Assembly (NCBI RefSeq): GCF_030253575.1
Contig: NC_080564.1
Coordinates: 4,198,501 to 4,262,500 of the forward strand
Reading direction: 5' to 3'
DNA length: 64,000 bases
From: Rhododendron vialii
Taxonomy: Eukaryota > Streptophyta > Magnoliopsida > Ericales > Ericaceae
The first letter of the stretch is position 1. Each line of letters begins with the position of its first letter. Position numbers and translations under genes: made by a program. The notes under the pieces were generated by a model. It had not been told where the DNA came from, ran no database searches, and was given only the letters and a program-made list of their open reading frames with translations. Below, piece by piece: positions 1-11,186 of the stretch.

Positions 1-998
1 TCAGTTTAGATTGATTTGGATTGGATTCACGGTTTAATGGTTATTTTGCTCACCCCTGGATATACTGTCAAGTTACAAAGTTCAAAAACCAATGAAAAAT
101 TTCTTTTCTTCTTCATTAAAAGATACTTGATACCTTACATAGAGAAATGTAGCAGCAATTTCAAGGCAGATAGATCGGAAGATATCAATGCCACAAATGT
201 GATTTTATAAAAGTGGTTACAGTGTTCAATTAAGTTGATTGTTTTACCCGAGTTTATGAAACAATCAATTTTGAGCATTTTTCCCCAGTGGAGCCTCACC
301 ACGATGGTGAACCACTAGACATTTTTACGTGTTACCACTTGTGTACCTATGGATTTTGGAGCAGTGTTACGGACACATAGTCATTCGGATATAGGTGAAC
401 TTTGTATGACATACATGGAATCCATGCCAACGAATGCCTGTAGACGCATTTGTGCATGTTTGAGTATTTTCTTTGATTTAGAGGGTAAAAAATAGAAAAA
501 TCATAATTATTCGAACATTTGAAGGCAAATGATTTAAACATAGATGTTCGAGTATATATTTAGACAATAATATGTCATTTCTTTTTGATATGTGTATATA
601 CCATGTACGTTTGGGGTTGCAAACGATCTGAATTAATACGACCTTTATAATGTTCATATTCGTTCGTTAAGATTTTAGTGAACTCGAGTTCGAGCTTAAT
701 AAAAATTTAACGAATCAAGCTCGAACTGAGCATGCATAGGTTTGAGTCAATTTAAACTTGTTCACGAGCCTTAACGAGACATTTTCATACATGTCTAAAG
801 CTACAAATAAAATTTTCATTTCGTTTATTAGTAAGTTATAGTAACATATAGTACTCGTATTATCTTATAATAAAAAAAAAAGCTTATGGTACTTTTAAAA
901 GTTTATTTTTGTATGAGTTTTATAATTTTCATTATTTTTTTTTTTACGAACAGCTCGATACATTTTGCAGGCGTATATGCATCTAAACGGTTCTAAAA
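1..998. other. Intergenic, AT-rich, no gene
   Basis: I see no credible coding region. Around 615-790 there is a stretch rich in GAGCTCGA/TTCGAGC-type words that begins with GGGTTGCAAACGA. It resembles a decayed copy of the hAT-type family seen intact at 5183-5577. The remainder is AT-rich DNA with a poly-A run near 870. Confidence 0.5.
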
Positions 999-1379
999 CA
1001 GAAAGTATACACACACAGCAATTTGTGCACAGATTGTGCACAGATTTTATTGTGGGGTCCATCATGGGTCCCACAAAAATCATTCGAGCCGTTTATTAAA
1101 TGTAAAATATTTTTTCAAGGGCCCCTGTAAAAAATATGCTCAATCCGATACATATAGATGCTCGATCCAACCATATAACTTTTCATTATCTGAAAATCTG
1201 AATGAAAAGTTAGATGGTTGGATGAAGTATTTATAGGTATCGGATTGAGCTTATTTTTTACGAAGACCCTTGAAAAAATGTTTTACATTTAATGCACGGC
1301 TCGGATGATTTTTGTGGGATCCGTGGTGGACCCCACGACAAAATCTGTGCACAGATCTGCTGTGTGTGTAGCAGCTCTC
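999..1379. mobile_element. Mutator-like MITE with 9-bp target duplication
   Basis: This 381-bp element is a long imperfect palindrome. The left arm runs from the ACACACAGCA / TTGTGCACAGAT words through TGTGGGGTCC, CATTTAATAAACGGCTCGAATGAT-like sequence and a subterminal AATCCGATAC word. The right arm repeats all of these in reverse complement. The exact 9-bp direct repeat GTTCTAAAA flanks it at 990-998 and 1380-1388, the duplication length expected for Mutator-like elements. There is no transposase ORF, so it is non-autonomous. It ends 66 bp before the start codon of the next gene and so probably lies in that gene's promoter or 5' UTR. Confidence 0.8.
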
Positions 1380-1445
1380 GTTCTAAAAAGATCCTCGTCC
1401 GGGTCTGCGTAAAGCAATCCCACAGAGAGAGAGAGAGAGAGATAG

Positions 1446-3239
1446 ATGGCGGGAGTGGGAGCTTTTTGGGGGACGAGAGTGTTGGAGATAGTGAAGAAGC
1501 ACGACTCGGGAGGACTCGTTTGGAAGCGGATAAAGCTCACTACCACCAGAAAAGCCAACGCCAAGAAGAGACTTCTTAGGGTTTGGCAGGTTTCTTTCTC
1601 TTTCCCGAACCCCCCCTATATTTCTCCTAGGGTTTTTGCTTCTGGGTTGTTAATTCTGTGTTACATTTAGTAATTAAAAATTAATGAGGTGGTTGTCGAT
1701 GCAATTCTAATCATATCTTAACTTCGAGATTTCGAATGTAGAACGCTTGTGTTGCGAAATTATTAGCCCTTATTTGTTCAGATGGAAGTATGATTGGGGA
1801 TATGGAAACTATCACCCGTTAATTATTTATCTTTGTCGTTGTTCTGTAGTTTTTCTGAGAAGGAGGCAAATTCAATTGTGTACTTGGACAAATAGTCCTA
1901 AAAACTTCAACTTTTCTAATGCTTTGCTTCCTTAGAGAAATTTTTGATTGGATTTTGGAGAAAGATGTATGGCCTGAGCCTAAATTGATGATGGTATGTT
2001 GGTGGAAATGAATGGTTCATGGAACTGTCATGAATCGGCCTAGTTTGCCACTGATATTGTTATGGAGTCGTCTCAAGCAGTCAAATTGCTGTTGAGGAGG
2101 ATCTATTTTACCGATGGCCATTGCAAATTACTGTTTCCTAAAACATTTGTCATCAATTGGGAGCGGTTATCCCATGGTTTTAAGTACTGCCAGTTCTGAT
2201 AATTGAATGGAAATATATTTGGTTGGGAAATGCAGGTGAAGTCTTTTTTTCCCTTTCAACTGCTCTGTGATGAGAGGCCTTCGGTGGCTATGGAATCGTC
2301 ACAGGCTTGTGTAGAGGGTTTGAATTATGGAACTAGGAAGAATTTTGGCTGAAAGTTTCACAGTTACAGTCCTGCAATCATTTTTGGGTCATTTCAGCCA
2401 TTAATTAATATGAGTTTTTAATAAAAACCGCTTATGGAAATATTACCTTAAGTTGGTTACATAACGGTGCAAGATTGAGTGAACCGCAGATAAAGAATTT
2501 TTTAGACTTTGGTCTTCGTTTCTTCTGAGAGAATATGCACATGAGAACCCTAGGCCTATAAACTTCAAAGTCGGTTACCAGTATCTTGAAAGCACAAGGA
2601 TGTGGTTACCATTATCATCTTTACAGGAAGTGGTAAGCCATACTTTGGATTCAGTTGTTTTGGGGAACAACTAGAATTTCTTAGCCAGTGGCGTATTTAT
2701 TGTGCAGCTTAAGTTCCATAATCCAAGAAAAGGACAGGATTTTTATCACAAAATCCCATGGTTCATACTGCTTATTAAACAAATAGAAGTATGAAAGAAA
2801 CTTATGTTGATTTGAGTGGGTTTATAGGTCTTTCATTTTTGTTTTTATTTTGTTTTTTGCGATTAGGTTTCCAATAATTCTCTCGTGTAACATGGCACAT
2901 GAGATTTGCCACTTGATTGTTAGATACATGAGCTTTGCCACTTGATTGTTAGATACATGAGTTGTTATCGTGATATCAGCTGGTAATCGTTTTGTTCCCA
3001 GTTAGATATCTTTCTTATTCCCAGTGTTCTATGTTGTCTTTTGCATTGTACATAGTTTATCTATTTTACGGGCTTTTGACTTTTTCTCTCATGAAATGTC
3101 AACTCTGAACCATTATGTTGATATGGTCTGACAGAACGAAGCCGTGTTGAAAGCATGCGCTGAACCACCACCTGAAAAGGCTTCACTCACCAGCACAGCT
3201 GGAGTTCTAGAGAAAGCAGCAGCACCTGGTCTCGATTAG
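1446..3239 (+). CDS. Small conserved plant protein of unknown function (82 aa, two exons)
   Basis: Exon 1 is 1446-1589 and exon 2 is 3135-3239, joined in phase 0 across a 1,545-bp GT-AG intron; the product is 82 residues. Exon 1 encodes a basic segment starting MAGVGAFWGTRVLEIVKKHD and ending KKRLLRVWQ. Exon 2 begins NEAVLKACAEPPPEKAS and ends AAAPGLD before TAG. The two halves read through without interruption, and the style matches a short single-domain protein I believe is widely conserved in plants, but I cannot assign a function. No signal peptide or membrane segment is evident; a positively charged helix (about residues 26-48) dominates. The start is the first ATG after a GA-rich leader (1424-1442). 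The intron holds no other gene; a 28-bp direct duplication lies near 2905-2960. Confidence 0.75.
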
Positions 3240-4426
3240 CAAATGGACTAAGAAAATTTTATTAGCCTGAAAAGCTTACGGTTTCAGGTTCAGTCAAACC
3301 TTTTTTTTTTTAATTTTTAGCTTTGTTCTTCATGTTTCTATCTGGGACATGATTGCCCAATGTAGGCATTGCTTTATTTCTTCTATCCTAAGAATTTAAA
3401 GGATGTTGTGGCGACATTCCTTCACCACATCATGATACAGACCTTTTGTTCTTGGAATGGAACTTATTTTGTCCTTGTATCATGGAAATAGTTCCAAGTA
3501 ATTTTGTTGGTTCAGGTTGGAATTTGGTATACTTGCTGTTGCTTCTGTGTACACCGACAATTTTGAAGCAGTCCAACAATTTTTGCATCTCTGTGCACTC
3601 ATAATTTTGAAACAATCCTCCTCTCCACCGGTTGCAACCGATCATAGATATTTGCAGAACAACATGTAGCGCGCCGTATTTGTGCCCTTCTCTTCCATTT
3701 TAAGGTGTTTGTTCGTGAATTGTCTCTCCGCACACCTATTATGTATTTCAGAATTAAGTTTGCCATAGAATTAGTGATTCCTTAAGCTCATCTTGAAAAA
3801 TTTGGCTTTGCTGGATGAAAGTTCAGCTTGGCTATTGTCTGATGACCCAGCCATAGGTTGACCGATCCTGATTCTTGGGTTCATGTTGTTTGGTTTATAG
3901 TTAGCTTAGAGAACTCACCAGCTTATTGCTTCCTCTTCAAGTCAAGCTTGAGAAAAAGCACGATTAGTTACCGAACCTCTAATTTGGGCTGGTATGTTTA
4001 AGGAGAAGGATAGTTATTTGGGAAAATCATCCGTCAACCTGTGACAAACATCTCGGTTTATATACTTGATTGCAGACAATGTGCAGATTATGGAGATTGA
4101 GCTGCTTTGAACTCTTCCGCTCTCTAAAACGTGATTGATTAATCTGTTGTTGAATGGAACCCAGGTGTCCTTCCCATCTCATTCAGAGCTTCGTTCCCAA
4201 ACCACTTTTGTTCGCATGCATTTGCAAGACCACCATTTTTGGTTTCTTGCTCACGATTACATATATTATTCAAAATCGCAGAGTTACTTAGCGACCCTTC
4301 TAAGAATGAACAAGAATTTAATTCAAACTCCCCTTAAATTGCTAACAAATATTGGATGCAATGCAGACACCATCTTTTGTGTTGTCATTGAGAAATCTAA
4401 AAGTGAGAGCCTGAGGGATGGGCTGT
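3240..4426. other. 3' flank and intergenic DNA, no gene
   Basis: This holds the presumed 3' UTR of the 82-residue gene followed by unique AT-rich sequence. Two reading frames of about 70-100 codons (3430-3645 minus and 4135-4443 plus) have no recognisable protein features, so I treat them as chance. Confidence 0.4.
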
Positions 4427-4619
4427 TTTTTTTTTTTGGATGACGGAGAAACAACCCTACAGTCAAGGTACTAAATGGACCCGACTGCGCAACCTAAACC
4501 TCTGGGGGAGCTAGTGTAGCCATACCGGTCACAGCCCTCCATTTACTTAGGGTACTCACCCGGTGGAAAATCGAACCCCAGACCTTGATACATTCGCCTG
4601 AACTACTGGGACAACCCCA
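4427..4619 (-). mobile_element. tRNA-derived SINE
   Basis: Read on the minus strand, it starts GGTTGTCCCAGTAGTTCAGG (A-box-like), has a B-box-like GGTTCGATTTTCC at about 4567-4579, and ends in a 12-base A tail (the T run at 4426-4437). A short direct repeat GGCTGT flanks it at 4421-4426 and 4620-4625. Length about 190 bp fits a plant SINE. The sequence between the B box and the tail contains a GTACCCTAAG segment and a CCGGTATGGCTACACTAGC segment. There is no ORF. Confidence 0.7.
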
Positions 4620-5182
4620 GGCTGTGTGGATGGACTGATTTTGTTTCTCTCTTGATCAACTAAGTGGTAGTGTTGTAGAACAATCTCCTTAAACTCTACT
4701 AGGATCCCATGGCTTCAACTTCTGAGTCACTGGTATTACGTTTCCAATCGAAGGAATTGTAAAACAAACAAATATGGAGGCACACTACTAGGTTGAGAGT
4801 GCAATGAGATAGTAGTAGAAAGTATATAGGGATATTTAGGATGGAGATTCCATAACAAATTAGGGCCTGTTTTGGAGCCCAGGTTGGGCACTCTGCACAT
4901 TTTTGCATATTAGGTGTATAGTATTGTCTAGATTTGGGAGCAGCAGATTATAGAATGGGATTCAAATCTCCTCCAGAGAAACTTCTTGGATTCTCTACAT
5001 AAATTCACACCATCTGTTATCAACATTTTATTCTGCACATTACTTTCACGGATTCTGATTCTGATTTGAAATTTGTAATGTACTATATATTAATAATTTA
5101 AAATCCGAAACATAATTGATCCCCCACTTGTGTGATTGGTACATAATACAGTATGTGAAGTATACCCTTTCTGTATTCTGTC
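4620..5182. other. Intergenic, no gene
   Basis: Unique AT-rich sequence between the SINE and the hAT-type element. I see no supported coding or RNA feature. The last eight bases are the left target duplication of the following element. Confidence 0.4.
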
Positions 5183-5577
5183 TAGGGCTACAAACAAATT
5201 GAGTTTGTTCGAGCAGCTTGTGGCTTGTCTTGTTATGTAATTGAGCCGAGCTCAAGTTTTAGGCTCTTTTGCTAAACGAGCCGAGCTCAACACAAGCTCG
5301 GCTCGCAAAAGCGTGGCTCGTTATATAGGCTTGTTAAGTGAATTAGCTGGGCCTCGGTTTGTTTGTAAACGAGCCAAGCCCAGTGTGAGGTTTAGGCTTG
5401 TTTACTAAATGAGCCGAGCTCAACACTTAAAAGCTTGACTTGTTAAGTAAATTAGCTAGACTCGGCTCGTTTTTAAACGAACCGAGTCTAAACTTGAGTT
5501 TTATTATGCTCATTTAATAAACAAGTTGAGTTCGAATTGTATAAAGCTTGGCTCGGCTCGACTCGTTTGCACCCCTA
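5183..5577. mobile_element. hAT-type non-autonomous element with 8-bp target duplication
   Basis: The element starts TAGGGCTACAAAC and ends GTTTGCACCCCTA, imperfect terminal inverted repeats of hAT type. The 8-bp direct repeat ATTCTGTC flanks it exactly at 5175-5182 and 5578-5585. The interior is built of repeated GAGCCGAGCTC / GCTCGGCTCG words, so it folds on itself in many ways. It has no ORF. Degenerate relatives sit at 26858-27150 and 62578-62764, and possibly at 615-790 and 49690-49930. Confidence 0.8.
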
Positions 5578-6023
5578 ATTCTGTCCAGCCGTTAAGACAG
5601 CTGAGGCAATGGGTCAACAATCTACACAAAAGGGTTCCAATTTTTCAACCCCTGGGAGAGGCCCTGTCGGATTCTGATTTAGCTTAGTCAATGGATGATT
5701 CGAAGATTACTGCCACAAGCAAACTCCTCATTGTCTGCTGTTCTCTTTTCTTTTCACTCTCTCGATCGGTGATTCCAAAACCACTGCCACAAGCAACTCT
5801 CTCTCTCTCTCTCTCTCTCTCTTTAATCTGCACGTTTTCCCAACCCCATCGTTTCATTATTGGTCATTTTCCCATTACTAATTCTCCTATGCTGGTTGTG
5901 GCAGTTTGACCCTTAGCTTGTTTGTTAGTAGCAAATCAAACACTTTAAGCAATTATGCAAATTCTGTTGAAAAGAAATCAATTATGCACATCAGAATCAG
6001 AATGCGCTACATAGTAGAATATT
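5578..6023. other. Intergenic with CT microsatellite
   Basis: A CT dinucleotide run lies at about 5799-5822. The ORF at 5691-5909 is mostly this low-complexity tract and I do not accept it as a gene. Confidence 0.4.
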
Positions 6024-6892
6024 GGGAAATTTTCGAAATACCCCCAAACCTTTATACCAAAATTTAATTGGACTTTCAATTTTTTAAAAACTTCAATTTT
6101 ACTCCCAACGTTATCTTCCGTTAATCAAAATGTCTCCTTCCGTTCGAATGACTAACGGATTTCTTTAAAAGCTCTGTTAAATAGCGTCCCGATCGAATTT
6201 CGATGATCCGAGCTGCTCAATATGTTCAAAATGTGATTTTAAGGGTATCCGCGTGAAATCAACAAAAAAAATGATCAATAAAAAACTATTCAGATGAAGC
6301 CCTTCCCGATCATTTTTTTTGTTGATTTCTCGCGGGTACCCTTAAAATCACGTTCTAATCACATTGAACCGCTCGGATCATCGAAATTCCTTCGGAAAAG
6401 GGGAGTTGCAGACCGAAGCAAAATCCGGACGTCCGGACTTGAACAAAATTCAGATCGATCCGCACCTCTCCTTTCCCAATCGAATTTCGATGATCCAAAC
6501 TGCTCAATATGATCCAAACGTGATTTTAAGGGTACCCGCTAGAAATCAACAAAAAAAAATGATTGGGAAGAGCTTCATCTGAACAGTTTTTTTTATTGAA
6601 CTATCCAATAAAAAAAACTATTCAGATGAAGCCCTTTCCGGTCATTTTTTTTGCTGATTTTTCGCGAGTACTTTTAAAATCATGTTTTGAACACATTGAG
6701 CGGCTCGGATCATTGAAATTCGATCGGGACGCTATTTAACGGAGCTTTTAACGAAATCCGTTAGTCATTCGGACGGAAGGGGGCATTTTGATTAACGGAA
6801 GATAACATTGGAAGTAAAATTGAAGTTTTTAAAAGGTTGGGAGTCTAATTGAATTTTGGTGTAAAGGTTGGGGGGTATTTTGAAATTTTCCC
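6024..6892. mobile_element. Composite palindromic MITE with 10-bp target duplication and inner hairpins
   Basis: The outer arms are an inverted repeat of about 165 bp: the left starts GGGAAATTTTCGAAATACCC and the right ends with its near reverse complement. The direct repeat GTAGAATATT flanks it at 6014-6023 and 6893-6902, in the Mutator-like size range. Inside are two further hairpins (about 6190-6395 and 6480-6730) carrying the GTGATTTTAAGGGTACCCGC core of the dispersed hairpin family also present at 27.9, 37.1, 60.3 and 60.7 kb. Between them a small palindrome AATCCGGACGTCCGGACTT occurs near 6422. No transposase is encoded. Confidence 0.75.
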
Positions 6893-6902
6893 GTAGAATA
6901 TT

Positions 6903-8440
6903 TCACGTGCTCACCTAAGGCGCATTATTCACTGCTCTAAGGTAGTGGCTAGCATAAGGCCGACTAGGCGAAGCTGGTGGTCCAATGTCTCGATTAGGTA
7001 GTCGACTAGTCGGCACCTAAGTGCTAGACGGTTTTTTTCTTTCTGACTAAACGATTTTAAGAACATTGTCTTATTTGTATGCATGCATTACAAAGATATA
7101 TGCAGGTGGCGGGGAACTCTGCAAATGAGGCCAAGGTAAAGTTATTGAAAATTTGGAAGGGCCGAAAGAACGTTACTTTACTTCAAATTGGCAAGGCTAA
7201 TGTATTCTAGAAATAGATAGTGACAATTAGTATTTGCAGAAGATTGGAGGCCTGTAGCCTCCGTTCACCACTCCCTTTTGGCTACTGTTCACCACTCCCT
7301 TTTGGCTACTAATCTGGCAGGGGTACAACTACATGGGGCCACCCCCATCATAGCCGACCTTGAGTTAAAGTCCAATGTGCGGCCATTGTAGCCCTCCCCC
7401 CCCCCCAAAAAAAAATTTACAAATTTTAGAATCCGTCCTATTTTAGTACCCCTTTTATATACTAGTCAAACAAAAATTGTGTTACAAAAAAATTATCCAC
7501 TTATATTTTGTTCAAAAGGATTTGTAGATGGACCCGTTATTTAACTAGCCCCCGAAAAGTCAGGATCGACTCTGGCTTAAAAATATTGGACTACCGCGTC
7601 ATTTTGGTCTCAAGCAGTACTTATGGTCTTTTACCTTGGATAGAGTGGGAACAAAGGTCTTCTGATTTCCAAATTAACACCATCACACATGGAATCCTTC
7701 TAAGCAAGTAGTAGGCCCACTTGTGGTGTATAGAATCCTTCTACTGGGCAAATTGTACACACACAAAGTAAAGAATCTATCTACTTTCTGCATCTGTGGT
7801 TCAACTGATAACATAAAAACTTAGGGAAAGGTCGTAGAGATTCGACCTGTGGAATTAGAATATATGGTAATGGGTGTGAAGTTCTTTCTTGCCCCACACA
7901 TTCAAAGTAAAGAATAAAAGATGCCAATTAGTCCTCACTGCACTCGGGCTTCCCCACCATCTTCTTTGTTTAATGGGCCTTTTTGCATCTCCCTCGGCTC
8001 TCAAAAATTGCCTTATACAAGTTAGAAGCTCCGGATATCAGGTGACGGGAAGTGGTGTTTTCCGGACGGGTGAATAGGGCATAAGAACGTGCCTTTGGGA
8101 GGGAAACAACAACTTGTCATGACTACCCAATCCACTTGTACGTAGGACTTAGCCTCATCATGGCTTCCTTTAAAACGAACTTCTTACGATGTTTAGACAT
8201 AGATTGCGTTGTTTGATAACACTTGTGGTAACAATGCTGAGGCGGAAAATTCAAAATCGAATTACGTCTTCTCATTAATTTGTAGCCAAGCAACTAAAAT
8301 ACACTCGTACAAGTCCTATGAGCTAGAGGATTCTAAAATGATAATTTTTGCCATACAAGGTGTGAAGAAGAAACTAGTGATGAAGGCAATATTATTGGTT
8401 AATAATTTCTTCCTCGTGATCTGATCCTTTGGAAGAGTTT
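6903..8440. other. Intergenic / 3' flank of the NAC gene, no gene
   Basis: I see no supportable gene. There is a short direct duplication of CACTCCCTTTTGGCTACT near 7270-7310 and a C run followed by an A run at about 7388-7413. The ORFs at 7508, 7889 and 8209 lack recognisable domains. The end of the stretch should hold the 3' UTR of the minus-strand NAC gene. Confidence 0.4.
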
Positions 8441-9579
8441 TCATTCAGTGATCTCACTTGAACATGATGGAGAAGATGGTTGATCAGGAGGGCCTGATTC
8501 ACTGTTGTCCTTTGTTGCCATGTCTGTTGTTACACTACTAGGTCTAATCTTGATCCCCACTTTCCTAGTTGTGTTTCCATTTTTGGCCCGAGTACTACTC
8601 CTTTTGGATTTCGCTTTCTTTCGGTGTATGCAACACACAGCCCAGCCTTCCATTTCTGTCATCAATTTCTGCATACCATGATCAAATGGAAAAAAGAACG
8701 ACATTAGTACTCCACAAGTCCCAAAAATGAGAAAATCAAGATTATGCAAATTGGCTTGTATGTACCTGCTGGCATGCATTGAGGGTTGTAGCAGAAGAGC
8801 CCATAAGTTGAAATTCATGCATGATCCAGTGAGTTGATCTGAACCCACGGGGACGCTTCTTCCCTTTGAAGAAAACCAGTGTTTTTCTCACCCCAATTAT
8901 ACTAGCTGTTTGGTTGCTCCCAGAGGAAGCCATAACCTGCTTTTCTTTGCCAATACCTTTCCAGTGACCCGACCCGGCACTGATCATCTGGTTGCATCTG
9001 TTCACGTTACTGTTTCTTTTGCCGAAGAAGAAATACCTTTTCTCCTTTGAATCACCTGAAAATCCCATGTAGGTGATCAAATAAAAGTAGGATAAAACCA
9101 ATGAAAATAAAAATTCCAAGACATCAGGGATTAAACGTCTTGCTCAATACGGTGCCGACCCGGAAGATAAGTAAGCCTCTCCGATACCATAGTTTTCAAA
9201 GGGTAAAACACAACTGTGTGTCTGTTTTCGGAACTATTCGATGCGCATGGATCCCACCTGCATCATCGAACGATTCCAGACATACTTGTGTTCGGATTTG
9301 TGTTTTAAAGAAAGAGATGTGTGCGTGCGTAGAATTAATTTCTGTTTTTAAAAAAAATGCCAGTTGTGATATAGTCAAGTCTAACCAACCTGGTAAGTCC
9401 CAAGGATTATACTGGAAAACATCAAGTTCAGGTATAACCGCGGCAGGCAACGGAAGAGAGTGGACCTTACGCTTCAAGTAGTGAACAAGGAGCTCGTCAT
9501 CAGTTGGGTGGAATCGAAACCCAACTGGAATTTTCAAGATTCCTCCATTTTTAACCAAGCTTGCAGGCTTCGTATCCAT
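8441..9579 (-). CDS. NAC-domain transcription factor, VNI2/NAC083-like
   Basis: Three exons on the minus strand, 9390-9579, 8766-9055 and 8441-8668, all with GT-AG borders, give a 235-residue protein. The NAC domain starts near residue 13 with [19 protein letters not shown], followed by the [12 protein letters not shown] and NPWDLPG segments that end exon 1, the canonical NAC intron position. Exon 2 holds the [31 protein letters not shown] and HWIMHEFQL segments; exon 3 opens with [12 protein letters not shown], the end of the domain. NAC proteins bind DNA as dimers in the nucleus; the closest resemblance I recall is VNI2/NAC083, a repressor of xylem vessel differentiation linked to senescence. 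Two blocks are unusual: the normally near-invariant GYWKATG-type block reads GHWKGIG, and the RTDW-type block reads RSTHW. The C-terminal tail is short (about 60 residues), Ser-rich and acidic. Function by similarity only. Confidence 0.88.
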
Positions 9580-9757
9580 GAAATTAAAGAAAACGTTCCA
9601 AAATTAATCTCACCTCCTCTCCAAAAAGGCTAGAGATGTAAACATGGATACATGAACTCCATTGTTGGGAATAGGTGATCAGAAATGCAGAAGAGTTTTA
9701 TAGTGCGAGAGAGCGAGAGAGAGAGAGAGGATATGGATAGAGAATGGAATGATAGGC

Positions 9758-9765
9758 CTTTTATA
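9758..9765 (-). promoter_or_regulatory. TATA box of the NAC gene
   Basis: On the minus strand TATAAAAG lies 179 bp upstream of the NAC start codon. A CT-rich leader (GA tract on the plus strand, about 9710-9730) follows it, so transcription probably starts near 9730. Inferred from sequence only. Confidence 0.5.
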
Positions 9766-9779
9766 GGTGGAGAGAGAGA

Positions 9780-11186
9780 GTGGGATGAAGGGAGGGAGGG
9801 AGAATAAAATCCGAAATAGTACTTTTTCCCACTCGAATTGCTTGGTTGACTAGGAATTGCTGTATTTTGACCCAATATTCCAAGACGAAACGTGTAAGGG
9901 ACAACCAACGGTCAGAAAATTGTGACCAGTCAAGAAGCTTGAGGTCAAATCCTATGCACGCGTGCCATATTTAGTATCTTTCCAGTTGTGTCTGAACTTT
10001 TCTTTTCTTGTAGCTGGTCGGAGCTTCTTTATTTTGGCGGATACAAAAAAAAAAAAAAAAAAAAAAAAATTCTTTATTTTGGCCGTCAAGCTCTTAATTT
10101 TTGCTTTACGCATTTGTTCTTGATTTTTGTTCTCGCAAGTTTTAGTAATTTAAAGAACTTTTGAAAAATTCGATCACACTCGCATTCTCGTTCTCGTTCA
10201 TGCTCGTGCCATTATGTGACTTAAATCTAGACATTAAAATCGTGGTAGGAAAATGATACAAATAGAGGCAAATCTGTTTGAAGCGGGCATATGTTTCGCG
10301 GGTGATTAAACTCAGCAAAATCTGTTTGATCAAGTAGCCGAGGTATCGTAGGTGATTGTACTCAGCACCTTGCAATGGGTCCTATTTGAAGTGGCCCGAT
10401 GGATCACAAGTGATTATACTCATCATCACCTTGCCGTGTATGTAGGACCCACTTATCACTCGAATATGTGAGTATAAAATTATTTTCAAAATTAGAGTGT
10501 CAAATTGGTAGTATCTCATTGTTGCAGGATGACTGAATAGGTTCTATCTCAATAAAAAATTATATAATCACATACAAACTAACTCACAATGCATGGCCTA
10601 TCTTGCGAACGTGTTTGTGTGGTTGTAGGCTTGTAGCAAAATTGTTGTACCAATTCGGGTTTTTACTTGCATTGCGGTACATACAGGTTTCAATCCAATG
10701 GCCAGAAAATATCCTTCGGGACAGAGACACAGAAATTTTCGAGACAAATGAGATCGGACCCCGTAAATTTCACATGGAAGGAAGGGGAAGTACAAGATGC
10801 GGAAAGTCCACAATGTTTTTGTCATCCTAAACTGTCTTCAGCACAAAAGATTTATGTTCAATAGAAGTAATGGTCGTTTGACTCGTTTCCAATCTGCATC
10901 CGTACATGTTTCTGGACCCAAGTTACACATAGCCAATGGAAGGGTCGACAAGGGGAAGAACTAAAGATGTAAAACTGTGAGCATTTCTATGGCCGTACAC
11001 ACGACAGATAAAAATACCACCCGGAGAAAGGCCGAATGAGAATTCTGTTTGGGTGCGAGTGCTGTAGAGAGATGGGAATACACTGGCTTATCTACAAAGA
11101 TGTTGGGAACCTAGGATTATGTTCAGGCTTGAAGTTCCATGACAAAAAAGGGAGTAAAGACTAAAGAGTGGCAAGTCTTACAGCTG
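9780..11186. other. NAC upstream region and intergenic DNA
   Basis: The first part is the NAC promoter side. An A run of about 23 bases lies at 10047-10069. No ORF here shows a domain; those at 10142-10864 overlap each other on both strands and look like chance. The right end should contain the 3' UTR of the GDPD gene. Confidence 0.4.

Noticed and set aside
9101-9481. 126-codon plus-strand ORF
   Set aside because: It is antisense to NAC exon 1 and intron 1.
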